Under the pieces are notes generated by a model, which was not told the DNA's origin, searched no databases, and saw only the letters and a list, made by a program, of their open reading frames with translations. Made by a program: the position numbers and the translations under genes. DNA of 64,000 bases from Prorocentrum cordatum (taxonomy: Eukaryota > Sar > Dinophyceae > Prorocentrales > Prorocentraceae), in the NCBI GenBank assembly GCA_963575745.1, contig CAUYUJ010020537.1:16001-80000 (forward strand). The letters run 5' to 3'. Below are positions 1-9,675 of the stretch, piece after piece; the stretch's first letter is position 1; each line of letters starts with the position of its first letter.

Positions 1-200
1 ACGATTCGGAACGAGCCGGGCCCGAAAATGAGGCCGGCGCCTCAGCGAGAGCAGCATTTTGAAAAAAATGCAGGCGAAAACCCAACTCCAGGGAAACCTG
101 TGAAAAAAAAAGGACGCCGGGGGGGGTCGAGCACTTTCAAGCCGTCATCAGGGGAAGCAGGAGAGTAGTATTCATATTGAGCAATTGTAGAGGAGAGGAG
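1..200. repeat. Family A dispersed repeat, copy 1
   Basis: Starts with a block about an acgattcggaacgag motif, then a purine/A-rich stretch, a G-run, and a segment around gtcatcaggggaag that ends near ttcatattg. The same order of blocks recurs at about 57509-57735 and 58212-58380. It is cut by the window edge. No coding signal; a long frame across it is explained by the (GGA)n tract at about 195-232. Confidence 0.75.
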
Positions 201-426
201 GTGGAGGAGGAGGAGGAGGAGGAGGAGGAACGCGGGGACCGTCCCTTCAAAACGAGGGCCCAACAACACAGGTTGGTTGGGAACGACTCCTGGGATCAAA
301 TTACGATGTGGATCCGCCAGAATTCTGGGCCACTGTCTTGACCCCTTCCTGGCGACTAGAAGTTCATCCTGATGTCCCAAACAGTGCTTGTACTGAGGGG
401 TTCTTACTTCTCTTCTAAGGAGCTGG
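201..426. other. Noncoding stretch with a GGA-repeat tract
   Basis: Holds a (GGA)n purine tract at its left end, then unique-looking sequence. I see no gene or RNA feature in it. Confidence 0.5.
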
Positions 427-528
427 GCCTGATTGGGGTCTGGCGGCTATGTTGTCATCGTCGCCGCCCCGTCGCCGCCTCCTTGCCGCCCTTCGTCTGG
501 GCCTGATTGTCGGTCTGGCGGATATGTT
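427..528 (+). repeat. Tandem unit that served as the retrocopy target site
   Basis: Two related units start with ggcctgattg, at about 427 and 501. The first continues through GGTCTGGCGG-C-TATGTTGTC into a GTCGCCGCC run. The second stops at ATGTT (528), and its missing continuation (gtcgccgtcgccgcc) is found at 1774 onward, beyond the retroposed gene. This shows where the unit was interrupted. Confidence 0.8.
511..528 (+). repeat. Left target-site duplication of the retrocopy (18 bp)
   Basis: CGGTCTGGCGGATATGTT is identical to 1756-1773. The two copies bracket exactly the interval 529-1755, and the right copy starts at the base after the spliced-leader relic. Confidence 0.85.
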
Positions 529-1025
529 CTTGTTGGTTAATTGTGTTTTACTTTTTTGGCGAGCGCAGACACGTCGGTCTTTCAGGACAATATTGTAAAA
601 TCCATTGGCATTTGCAACGTCTCGCGCTCTACCGCAATCTGTTGGAAAACTCTGCAGCTGTGCTCCGGCTTTGGGTGACCAGCAAGCACCAGGAGCGCGC
701 ATCGAACGGAGGAGAGGACAGGAGGGCGATCGGGGAAGACTGGAGACGGTGCCAGAGAATTCCATGCGAAGCCGTGATCGAACGTGTGCAGGGGCTCCCT
801 GCAGCATGCCCAAAAACGCAACGAATTAGGCTGCGAGCGAGACGGAGCCGACCGGGCGTGATTCAAGACGGTTGGCTTCAGCGCCTTGGCTCGCTGGCAA
901 AGCCACGCTGGTCATTTCGGCGTCTTGGTGGCCGGGTATATGATCAGCACTCGCCTCCAAAAAGCCCACACCAGCCCGAGGTGCGTCGGCGAGGGGACAC
1001 TACCTCGCTGGACCGCGGGGAGAGC

Positions 1026-1652
1026 TCAGTAGAGCTTCTCGCAGCTCCAGCCTTTTGTGCCTGAAGCCGCAGGGTCACACTCCCGCATGCAGCTGCCCCA
1101 CTCCTTGTTCTTCAGGTAGCAATGGTCGTCCTGGCCCGCGCAGAACTTGTGGACCCTGCAATCCTGGCCGCGTAAGCCCCCCGTGGTCCAGTCGTAATCT
1201 TCGTCGACTGGCCCGGCCGGCCCCGGAGTGCGGGCGCCGAACTCCTCACAATCCCAGGGGTCCTTGTTGGCGTCGCCGGGCATTGACTTGTTCTTGGTGC
1301 AGTTCGCCAAGCAGCTGGCCCACGCAGAGTTCTTCTTGTAGCACTGGAGGCCGGCCTCGGCGCAGCACCGCAAGGCGGTGCAGTTCTCGCCGGCCGCCGG
1401 GCAGTAGTCGGCGCCGGGGCTGAGCGAGGTGATGGCCGTGGCCTCCTGCGAGGCCAGCCGCACCAGCGAGGGGCCCGCCCGCACCGGGCGGCCGCGCGAG
1501 AGGAGGAGCGCGGCGGTCCAGGCCGCGGCGAGAACCGCGAGGAGCGCGGCGGCGGCCACCGGCCGGCGGAGGCCCGCGGGCCCTAGCTGCTCGCGCAGCA
1601 GCTCCGTGGCCTCCTCCGCCTCGGCGCCGCGGTCGGGTCGGTCGCCTGACAT
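1026..1652 (-). CDS. Cysteine-rich single-pass membrane protein
   Basis: A 208-residue frame starting at the ATG at 1652 (MSGDRPDRGAE). A longer open frame upstream starts inside the spliced-leader relic with a non-ATG codon and is rejected. Residues about 28-50 form one hydrophobic segment rich in Ala, Val and Leu, fitting a signal anchor with the C-terminus outside or in the lumen. After it come two cysteine modules, each with a C-Y-x-K-N-x-x-W-x-x-C-x(3)-C core (CYKKNSAWASCLANC and CYLKNKEWGSCMREC), each ending in a W-x-C-E segment. This module is common in dinoflagellate proteins of unknown function. The frame is intact although the copy is retroposed, so it may be a working retrogene; introns are absent as expected. 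No enzymatic motif is visible. Confidence 0.75.
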   Translation of the reverse strand: MSGDRPDRGAEAEEATELLREQLGPAGLRRPVAAAALLAVLAAAWTAALLLSRGRPVRAGPSLVRLASQEATAITSLSPGADYCPAAGENCTALRCCAEAGLQCYKKNSAWASCLANCTKNKSMPGDANKDPWDCEEFGARTPGPAGPVDEDYDWTTGGLRGQDCRVHKFCAGQDDHCYLKNKEWGSCMRECDPAASGTKGWSCEKLY

Positions 1653-1717
1653 GGCCGGCCCCTGGCTGATGTGGGGGGACAAGCGGCGCCGGGTTGCTGC
1701 GCTGGGGGAAGGACGGG

Positions 1718-1755
1718 CTCGAGCCAAAACTGCTTGAGCCAAAGATGGCTACGGA
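1718..1755 (-). other. Tandem spliced-leader relics
   Basis: Reading the minus strand from 1755, bases 1755-1733 match the 22-nt dinoflagellate leader with one extra C inside the CCATTTTGG part. Bases 1732-1718 (CAGTTTTGGCTCGAG) match the last 15 nt of the leader with three differences. The first leader joins the second directly, as expected when a genomic leader relic is partly replaced by a new leader during a later trans-splicing event. Confidence 0.85.
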
Positions 1756-1773
1756 CGGTCTGGCGGATATGTT
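1756..1773 (+). repeat. Right target-site duplication of the retrocopy (18 bp)
   Basis: Identical to 511-528. The sequence that follows (gtcgccgtcgccgcc) resumes the tandem unit interrupted at 528. Confidence 0.85.
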
Positions 1774-1784
1774 GTCGCCGTCGC

Positions 1785-2076
1785 CGCCTCAATTGCACAT
1801 CGCAGATTGCACCACATTGATTGCACCATGTAGACTGCACCAAATAATTTGCACAATATAGATTGCACCACATAAATTGCAACACGTAGATTGCACAGTA
1901 TAGCTTGCACCCAGAGGCTGAGTGTACTGCACATGCTGCATCACAAAGGTTGCATTTGACATATTGCACCACTCAGATTGCACAGCATGGACTGCACCAC
2001 CTAGATTACACAACATGCGTTGCACAGCGTGGAGCGCACCGCACAGGTTGCACCGCGTGGAATGCACCATATATTT
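1785..2076 (+). repeat. Degenerate TTGCACCAC minisatellite, left block
   Basis: About 18 degenerate units of roughly 14-16 bp built on attgcaccacatag. The apparent cysteine-rich reading frames here are by-products of the repeat. The same family resumes at 4480-4725 on the other side of the 2077-4470 block. Confidence 0.8.
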
Positions 2077-2957
2077 ATTCTCATACGCACCTCTCCGAGG
2101 GAGTAGAGCTCAGAGGCGATTAATGCGCACGCATCCGCGATTTTTCTGGGCGTTTCGCTCGGGACATCCTCGAAATTCTGAAAATCGGTGGCACCCCACA
2201 CGCAGATCGTGACGTCAGGGTCCAAAAACACATGGGAATTTCAACATTTAAACATAAAACCTTCAAAAACACATGGTAATTTCAATAATTGTGACCCCGA
2301 TTCTCAGGGAATGGCGGTTTCGCTTGAAAAATCCTTCCAAAATCGAGCCCCAGACCCCGCCTCGGAGCCTCCTGGGGGCCTCCTGGAACCTCCTGGGGCC
2401 TCCTGGGGCGTTCTGAACCTTCTGGCACCCCAGACCCCGCCTCGGAGCCTCCTGGGGGTCTCCTGAAACCTCCTGGGGCCTCCTGGGGCCTCCTGCGGCC
2501 TCCTGGAGCCTCTTGGGGCCTCCTGAAGCCTCCTGGGGTCTCCTGGGGCCTCCTGAGGCCGCCTGGGGCTTCCTGGGGCCTCCTGGGGCTTCAGAACTAC
2601 ATGCACACAGAGACACAAATCACGCCCAACACATCACACGCTAGACAAACATAACACACACACACACACACACCTACAACACACAAAAAGCACGCACCAC
2701 ACAAAGCATACATCACACACACACACACACACACGCACAACACTCACAATCCTGGGGCCTCCTGGAGCCTCTTCTGGTATCCAAGTCGGGCCTCCTGAGG
2801 CTTCCTGGGGGGTCCTGGCACACACATCGCAAGGTGTGGCAACCCCACTTGCGCTCGAGTGCGACTTCGATGTTGCATTTCACTCCTGCTTCAAACGCCC
2901 CTTCAGTTTTTTGTATGAGCCTGGGCACACACGTGCCACTTGTAAGTATATACACAT
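2077..2957 (+). repeat. 0.85-kb repeat unit, copy 1
   Basis: Begins at attctcatacgcacc, then a unique segment of about 260 bp, a (CCTCCTGGGGC)n-like C-rich tandem block (about 2370-2590), a (CA)n tract with conserved spacer, and an end near gtatgagcctgggca. Copy 2 follows directly. No open frame is credible: the proline/glycine-rich frames are the tandem block read through. Confidence 0.85.
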
Positions 2958-3581
2958 ATTCTCATACGCACCTCTCCGAGGGAGTAGAGCTCAGAGGCGA
3001 TTAATGCGCACGCGTCCGCGATTTTCTGGGCGTTTCGCTCGGGACATCCTCGAAATTCTGAAAATCGGTGGCACCCCTCACGCAGATCGTGACGTCAGGG
3101 TCCAAAAACACATGGGAATTTCAACATTTAAACATAAAACCTTCAAAAACACATGGTAATTTCAATAATTGTGACCCCGATTCTCAGGGAATGGCGGTTT
3201 CGCTTGAAAAATCATTCCAAAATCGAGCCCCAGACCCCGCCTCGGGGGGGGCCTCCTGGAACCTCCTGGGGCCTCCTGGGGCGTTCTGAACCTTCTGGCA
3301 CCCCAGACCCCGCCTCGGAGCCTCCTGGGGGTCTCCTGAAACCTCCTGGGGCCTCCTGGGGCCTCCTGCGGCCTCCTGGAGCCTCTTGGGGCCTCCTGAA
3401 GCCTCCTGGGGTCTCCTGGGGCCTCCTGAGGCCGCCTGGGGCTTCCTGGGGCCTCCTGGGGCTTCAGAACTACATGCACACAGAGACACAAATCACGCCC
3501 AACACATCACACGCTAGACAAACATAACACACACACACACACCTACAACACACAAAAAGCACGCACCACACAAAGCATACA

Positions 3582-3628
<47 letters not shown>

Positions 3629-3822
3629 ACACTCACAATCCTGGGGCCTCCTGGAGCCTCTTCTGGTATCCAAGTCGGGCCTCCTGAGGCTTCCTGGGGG
3701 GTCCTGGTACACACATCGCAAGGTGTGGCAACCCCACTTGCGCTCGAGTGCGACTTCGATGTTGCATTTCACTCCTGCTTCAAACGCCCCTTCAGTTTTT
3801 TTGTATGAGCCTGGGCAGACGT
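2958..3822 (+). repeat. 0.85-kb repeat unit, copy 2
   Basis: Nearly identical to copy 1 in the same orientation, with a short deletion in the C-rich block near 3245 and a longer CA tract at about 3583-3622. It ends at gagcctgggcaga, where the inverted copy starts inside a TG tract. Confidence 0.85.
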
Positions 3823-4470
3823 GTGTGTGTGTGTGTGTGATGTATGCTTTGTGTGGTGCGTGCTTTTTGGTGTTGTGTGTGTGTGTGTGTGCTATGTTTG
3901 TCTAGCGTGTGATGTGTTGGGCGTGATTTGTGTCTCTGTGTGCATGTAGTTCTGAAGCCCCAGGAGGCCCCAAGAAGCCCCAGGCGGCCTCAGGAGGCCC
4001 CAGGAGACCCCAGGAGGCGTCAGGAGGCCCCAAGAGGCTCCAGGAGGCCGCAGGAGGCCCCAGGAGGCCCCAGGAGGTTTCAGGAGACCCCCAGGAGGCT
4101 CCGAGGCGGGGTCTGGGGTGCCAGACGGTTCAGAAAGCCCCAGGAGGCCCCATGAGGTTCCAGGAGGCCCCCAGGAGGCTCCGAGGCGGGGTCTGGGGCT
4201 AGATGTTGGAAGGATTTGTCAAGCGAAACCGCCATTCCCTGAGAATCGGGGTCACCATTATTGAAATTACCATGTGTGTTTGAAGGTTTTATGCTAAAAT
4301 GTTGAAATTCCCATGTGTTGGTGGACCCTGACGTCACGATCTGCGTGAGGGGTGCCACCGATTTTCAGAATTTCGAGGATGTCCCGAGCGAAACGCCCAG
4401 AAACATCGCGGACGCGTGCGCACTAATCGCCTCTGAGCTCTACTCCCTCGGAGAGGTGCGTATGAGAATA
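3823..4470 (-). repeat. 0.85-kb repeat unit, inverted partial copy
   Basis: This is the reverse complement of roughly 2958-3600: a TG tract, the C-rich block read as AGGAGGCCCC, then the unique segment ending in tatgagaata. With copy 2 it forms an inverted repeat with arms of about 640 bp and a spacer of about 220 bp. The junction lies in a CA/TG tract, which suggests a microsatellite-mediated rearrangement. Confidence 0.85.
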
Positions 4471-4479
4471 TATATACAT

Positions 4480-4725
4480 ATATTTGTAGTGTACCACATA
4501 GATGGCACAACACCGACTGCACCACTTGGATTGTACTACTTAGACTGCACTGCATGCATTGCGCGCCACAGGCATTGCACTACATAATCGGCACCATACT
4601 TACCGCACAACAAACAGTGCGCAAAACAGATGGTACAACGTCGATTGCACTGTCTACATTCCGTAACAGGCATTGCCCCACATAGATTGCACATCATGTG
4701 TTGCTAGAACCAAGCACACCAGTTG
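4480..4725 (+). repeat. Degenerate TTGCACCAC minisatellite, right block
   Basis: Same family and orientation as 1785-2076, more diverged. The pair brackets the 2077-4470 block, so that block probably arose inside one original minisatellite. Confidence 0.7.
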
Positions 4726-5240
4726 CGGTCCACGCTGGCTAACATTTGTATGCTGGGCGGCTCCAGAGCCCAAACCCCACTCCCACAAGCGGCACAGAAG
4801 ATTAGGAGCAACCCAGCCTTACCCTCCCCTCGTAGTGCGACCCCCGACATCTCAAGAGGCCGAGAATGGCATAAGCGCTCCCCAGGCGTCGAAGGTCCTC
4901 CCTCATCTAATCGACAACCGAGAATTTTTGGGCAACACACTCTGGCCAGAATCGCGAGGCGGACCAAGCCGCTGTGGCAAGAATAGAATAACCCAACACT
5001 GCATGAACATATCATATCCGCAGGCCTTCTTGCGGGGCCTGCGAGGGTGAGGGTTGCAGCTCCCTGTTCCAGTTGCAGCTTCCCGTTTCCACTGTTACAG
5101 TCCTGCTTTCTGCTTCCTTCCTGTTAATAGCTGCTGAACGCGCGAGGGGGGGGGAAGCCCCAAACCAGCTTTGTTTACCACGCCCAGATCGCGTTGTTTG
5201 AATTCCTGGGGGGGCGGGGGACACGTAAAGCCACAATCCC
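4726..5240. other. No recognisable feature
   Basis: Mixed-composition sequence with short open frames on both strands, none with a motif or codon structure I can support. Confidence 0.4.
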
Positions 5241-5620
5241 AAATACATTACTCCGTATTCGCGTCCCCGAGGCCATTAACCATTGTTAATTGTACCATAC
5301 TCGCGTCCCCGAAGCCATCATCCCTCACGATTGCGCAATGGCTCAACGCTCGCGCCCCCAAGAAAATAAACCCTCGTAAATCATATAATACTCGCGCACC
5401 CGAAACAACACCTGTGAAAATTAAGCAAGAGTCGCCTCCCCAACCCTCGTAACTTACACCGTACTTGCGTTCCAGAGGCAACAAACCCTCGAAAATTGAA
5501 GAATATTCGCGTCCCCGAGGCATCGACCTTTCAATTCTGTATTCAATGTTTGCGTCCCCGAGGCCATAAACCAGTGTAAATGACGCAATAGTTGCGTCCA
5601 CGGGGCCACACACCCTCGTA
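5241..5620 (+). repeat. TCGCGTCCCCGAGGCCATAAACC minisatellite, left block
   Basis: About eight degenerate units of roughly 40-55 bp, each with a cgcgtccccgag(g/a)cc core followed by ataaacc and an AT-rich spacer. Two further units lie at 14211-14310, on the far side of the 7.4-14.2 kb gene region. Confidence 0.8.
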
Positions 5621-6190
5621 AATCCCACCAGCCCTCTGGGCGTCGGTGGTTTAGGGCGTTTCCTCTTCCACCCCTCCCTCTTCCCCTTCGGTGAAGGGTT
5701 TACCCCTCCCCCTACCCCCTCCCCACTGACCTGGACAGGAGGGGCGGGGAGCGGTCAGAGCGTCCAAAACGGCCTCGGCGGGGAAGCCAAAATCATTGAT
5801 TTTACAATGGTTTGGGCCCCATTTGGGCCTTCAGAGGGGGCGACGCTAACTAACGCTCTCCTCTTCTTTGATCGATTTCCTCCACGATGGCCGCAAGAGG
5901 CCCCCAGGATGCCCCAAGAGGCCGCAGGATGGCCCCAAAATGGCCCCAAGAGGCCCCCCAAGAGGCCCCCAGGAGGCCCCCAAAAGACCCCCAAGGGGCC
6001 CCAAGAGACCCCCCAAGGCCCCAAGATGGCCCCAAGAGGCCCCGGGAGGCCCCCAGGAGGCCCCAAAGAGGATCCCGAACGGTCCACAGAGGCCCCCCCG
6101 AGGCACCCAAGACGCCGAAAAGCCCCTCAGGACGACCCTCTACTCGCCTGGGCGTCGTTTCTGGACGGGCTGGTGGGGATTTTTTTTACA
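5621..6190 (+). repeat. Family B dispersed repeat, copy 1
   Basis: Begins aatcccaccagccctctggg, has a C-rich T-poor stretch, then GTCAGAGCGTCCAAAACGGCC (about 5753), a run of CCCCAAGAGGCC-like 11-12-mers (about 5885-6090), and ends in tttctggacgggctggtgg near 6178. The same ordered blocks occur at 59795-60605. No terminal inverted repeats or coding capacity seen. Confidence 0.75.
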
Positions 6191-7413
6191 GCCGCAGGCG
6201 GAAGCGCCAGCGGCAGGCGGTCACGGTCGGGCTGCGGCCGCGACAAGGGGGGCGGGCGCGCGCGGGGCCGCGGCCAGGCGGCTGGCAGCAGCGACCCAGG
6301 GCGTCTGAGCCAAGCGCGCAATTCCACGGAGTCTGCAGGGCAGCCCCAGAAAGGAACATGCAACGGCGCACCCAGGGAGTCTGACAATCAGGCACCGAGG
6401 AAGCCGAGCGGAGCCAAAATGGCGCGTAAAGCGTTCCCAACAGATCGAGTACGAACGGGTTGGGAACGGTTCCGAGCGGGACGTCAATCCAGGGAGTCTG
6501 ACGGGTAGGCACAGACTGACTGGTGACACAGTCCAGCGGGAAGACCTGACGGCGGCAGCGGACCAACGCGACATCAGAACACGCATCCAGGGAGTGGAAA
6601 CAACGTCGCCAGCGAGAGAACCTTCCACAACTGAGATGCGCCTGAGCTCTTGGACCAGCGACTGGTTAGAGCACAGCAACGTGCACGAAGCCACACGGTA
6701 GAAACACGTGGTAGCTGGGAGTGCACCACCAAGTGACTCAGCGCCACACATACGCACGTAGGGTAGCACCCGAGGGGCGGGACCGTCGCATACCCAAAAC
6801 GCGTCCCTCAAAGTCACTTCGTTCCAGGGGCACGGCAGAAGGCCGTTGAGAGGTTGAAAAATCCAGGAAGTGACAATCTATGGGCAGGCGAAACCGCCAG
6901 AGTCCACAGTCGCGCGCCAGGCCGCGCCTGGAGGGTGAAAACAACTACAGTAAGGCCGGTGGCCACAGGTCCACCAGCGAAAGTGAATGCCGAGTGGGCG
7001 GTATTACCGACACGCACACCTGAATCCAAAGGCAGGAGGTGCGCGCGTCAGGGGGAAGGCGGCGGAACGCCGCAAGCGAGCGGGGCCCGCGGCGCGTCTC
7101 AAGGCTGCGCCAGGGGACGTCCAGGGTGTGAAACACAGCCAGAGTGGACAACGTGAACCCTACGGCTAGGAGAGTAAGTGCAGCGGGGCCAGGGGCCAGC
7201 TAGGGTCTGCGAGCTGCGCACTATCACGCAGTGGTGCAGATAGTATTACTGTGCGGCACACCATGGTCCAAAGGTAGGAAGAGTGCCGCCCAGGGGGGGG
7301 GGGGGCAGTCGGGCTGCCCCGCGGTTGGAGAGTAAGAAAGCGGCTGAAAGCCGCACGCAGTGTGTAGTGAGGTCGCCGTGGTGGCGCATAGGCGTTGGGA
7401 GTGGGGAGTGAGC
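6191..7413. other. Noncoding region with a recurring CCAGGGAGTCTGAC motif
   Basis: GC-rich start (about 6190-6310), then several spaced copies of a CCAGGGAGTCTGAC-like motif (about 6298, 6327, 6370, 6489, with a shorter form at 6586). A run of about 13 G lies at 7291-7303. Long frames on both strands carry no motif. Possibly untranslated or intronic sequence of the gene that follows. Confidence 0.4.
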
Positions 7414-9558
7414 TCAGTCCCTCCATCGGTGCCTCTTTTCGTCTCTATCGTCTCGATCGTCGGGGCGGCCTCCGCCGCGTTTGCCGCCCGTCTGCCAGCG
7501 ATCGTCGCGCCATCCATCACTCCGCTCGCCCTGCCAGCTGCCCCAGGTGTCCCAGGAGCTTGTCGCGCGGTCTCGCCAGCTGGTCTGCTGGCGGCTGCCT
7601 TTGCCCCTGCCGTCGGCACGGGAGCGTCGCAGGTAGTCGGCTCGTAGCCTGCCCCAGTCAATGCCGTGGCCAAGCCTCGTGTTCATCAGGTAGGCGTCGC
7701 ACCCGCAGCCCTTCCAATCATCGAGAAACTTATTGATGGATGTGGCCGCTTGCAATTTCGGGTCGGATTTGGGCGCCCTGGATCCAGGGAGCCAAGTTCG
7801 CTGCGTGTGCGCGGCCCACAGCGCGCAGAAGACTGCGCCCAACTCCGACTGGTGTCTGGCTATGCGTCTGGCGGGTGTCTCGTTGGGACGCTCCAGGCCC
7901 ACCGTGCCCAGCCAGACTTTGTACATGGGGCCACCCCCCTCCGGACAGGTCAACAGGTTGAGTGCATCCTGTTCCGACGCGCCTGTATGGCGAGGGTGAT
8001 AAGGCCTCTGCCCGGGGAGCTGCGGGGTGGGCGCGGGGGAAGTGTTCGGTCCGCGCGCCGCCTCGGTCGCGGGCGCTCTCGTCCACCGCGGGTCCCCAGG
8101 CTGGATCTCTAATGTGGTCGGCGTTGGGCGCGTCGTCCCCGGCCGAGGTCGGGACCTGCTCGCGGCTGGAGTCAGAGCTGTCCGCCGTTGGGCTTTGCTG
8201 AGGCGCCTTGTCGCCTGGGCAGTTACCATCGTCCTCCGAGGCCGAGTCCGAGCAGGCGAAAGGAAGAGGGGGCTCGCCTTCTCCGAAGTCGGGAGACTCC
8301 ACCTTTGTAGGGGGAATCCCGTCTTCCACGCTCTCGTCCTTGCCGGTGTGGTCGGGCGGGTCCTGGTGGCCCATACGGGAGTCGTTGTCCCTCGTGCCCT
8401 GGGACTTGTCTGTGGCGGCAGCCGCGGGAGTGTCTGGTCTGTCATCTTCATGATCAGCGCGCCTGGTGGGGGGGACTCAGCCAAGGAGGTGTTGGATGCG
8501 GAGGCGAGGGCATCGGCACTGAGGCTGAGTAGGAAACTCGTCAGCGTACTCATCTCATGTCGGATGGGAATGAGGCCGCTTGCCGGGGCTAGAGTCGCCG
8601 CATAATTCCTCCAGGACTCCTTATGTCTCTCGCCGTTGGTCAAGCGTGCTACGACTCGCGCCGCGGCCACGCGCTTACCTTCCCAGCGCTGGTTGGGTGG
8701 GAGGCAGTTGTCCGGGATGTAGTCGCCATATACCGCCCTGAGGAACTCTGAGAGAAACTCGTCGGGCAAGGAGGCTTCGTCGCACCTGGGCTCCGGGACG
8801 CTCCTGTCGCGATTGGCCAAACAAAACTGCCTCCAGGTGTAGTCCAACCCAGGATGGAAGTCGCGGAGGAAGGTTACCAGCGATCGCTGCGCGGACAATC
8901 CACCGATGCCAGGTCTGCTGGGGTCCTCAGCGCATAGGGTGGGATTATAAACGCTCCTGTTGCTCAGGAGCGGGCCCCGCGGTGCTGGCAAGTCAGGCAA
9001 GAGCTCCAAGAGCTGCGCGAGAGACCTAGGAGTTTGCTCTGACGCTGCACCGGCACTGCCCGCGGCGCTGGATCCAGGGAGATTGCTTGCTCCGGCCTTG
9101 GTGAATCGATCCTGAACCTTGGCGTCCACGCCTAGCCATGGGAGAGAATCAGAAATGTCCACAGACGCCTCGACTCCTATCTGGCTGCTGAGCAAAGGAA
9201 GGACTGGAGCCTTGGCTGGGTGCAGTGCTCTGAAGTCACGATCCAGGATGTGATCCAGGGTGGCCGGGCCTATGTTCCATATCGGGACCAGGCAGCGTCG
9301 GCAGCACCAGGTAGCGTTCCATTTGCGCCCCCACCAGGCCATGGCTCGCTTGTCGATGGGAGGCAGTCCAGCTTGCTCGGGAACACCTATGCCTTCCGCC
9401 GGCTTCCATATGAAGCATCCCAGGGGCTGGGAGCCTGTGCCCCAGACGAGGAGCGGGACCCCCTGGGGGCATGTGTCGCACCGCGCGGAGTAGATCTGGG
9501 TCTGTGCGGCTTTGAGGCCGAAGCGCTCGTCCCGGATCTTCATGCCCGTCGGCGTCAT
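7414..9558 (-). CDS. Large exon of a protein of unknown function
   Basis: A 714-codon frame opening at an ATG (9558). The N-terminal third is ordered and holds cysteine pairs (CDTC near residue 27, CCRRC near 86) and a Trp-rich stretch, so it may bind zinc. The middle (about residues 370-520) is low-complexity Thr/Pro/Arg-rich. A more ordered block follows (TCPEGGGPMYKVWLG near 560). The C-terminal 80 residues are Arg/Asp/Gly/Trp-rich, like an RNA-binding tail. Upstream frames on the same strand carry similar zinc-type cysteines, so this is probably the last large exon of a multi-exon gene rather than a complete gene. I do not recognise the family. Confidence 0.5.
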   Translation of the reverse strand: MTPTGMKIRDERFGLKAAQTQIYSARCDTCPQGVPLLVWGTGSQPLGCFIWKPAEGIGVPEQAGLPPIDKRAMAWWGRKWNATWCCRRCLVPIWNIGPATLDHILDRDFRALHPAKAPVLPLLSSQIGVEASVDISDSLPWLGVDAKVQDRFTKAGASNLPGSSAAGSAGAASEQTPRSLAQLLELLPDLPAPRGPLLSNRSVYNPTLCAEDPSRPGIGGLSAQRSLVTFLRDFHPGLDYTWRQFCLANRDRSVPEPRCDEASLPDEFLSEFLRAVYGDYIPDNCLPPNQRWEGKRVAAARVVARLTNGERHKESWRNYAATLAPASGLIPIRHEMSTLTSFLLSLSADALASASNTSLAESPPPGALIMKMTDQTLPRLPPQTSPRARGTTTPVWATRTRPTTPARTRAWKTGFPLQRWSLPTSEKASPLFLSPARTRPRRTMVTAQATRRLSKAQRRTALTPAASRSRPRPGTTRPTPTTLEIQPGDPRWTRAPATEAARGPNTSPAPTPQLPGQRPYHPRHTGASEQDALNLLTCPEGGGPMYKVWLGTVGLERPNETPARRIARHQSELGAVFCALWAAHTQRTWLPGSRAPKSDPKLQAATSINKFLDDWKGCGCDAYLMNTRLGHGIDWGRLRADYLRRSRADGRGKGSRQQTSWRDRATSSWDTWGSWQGERSDGWRDDRWQTGGKRGGGRPDDRDDRDEKRHRWRD

Positions 9559-9675
9559 GAGGAGGTCCGCTAACGTCCTCGTGTCCGCCTGGGGGCTGCA
9601 TCCAAAGCCAAGTGGGAGGTGGCCAAGGGAGGGGAGGGCGTTCGCCTTGTCGTTGTTGGCACCCGTCCTCTGTTG

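Larger units (their letters stand above)
529..1755 (-). mobile_element. Retroposed copy of a spliced-leader mRNA
   Basis: A 1,227-bp minus-strand segment is flanked by an 18-bp direct repeat. Its 5' end (1755) is a near-complete dinoflagellate spliced leader directly followed by a second truncated leader. It contains one uninterrupted reading frame (1652-1026) and about 500 bp of 3' untranslated sequence. Recycling of trans-spliced mRNA into dinoflagellate genomes, leaving leader relics, is established. A second round of trans-splicing explains the tandem leaders. I see no poly(A) tract at the 3' end (529), which is unusual for LINE-type retroposition. Confidence 0.85.

Noticed and set aside
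1785-2076. Regularly spaced short repeats resembling a CRISPR array
   Set aside because: Units are degenerate, have no unique spacers of constant length, and the genome is eukaryotic.
2077-4470. Reading the two direct 0.85-kb copies as LTRs of one element
   Set aside because: The copies are adjacent, with no internal coding region between them.
6409-6423. 13-nt match to the spliced-leader core (GCCATTTTGGCTC on the minus strand), also at 38005-38017
   Set aside because: Both sites lie in or near C-rich repeats where AAAATGGC-type words are common. The rest of the leader is absent and no gene starts downstream.
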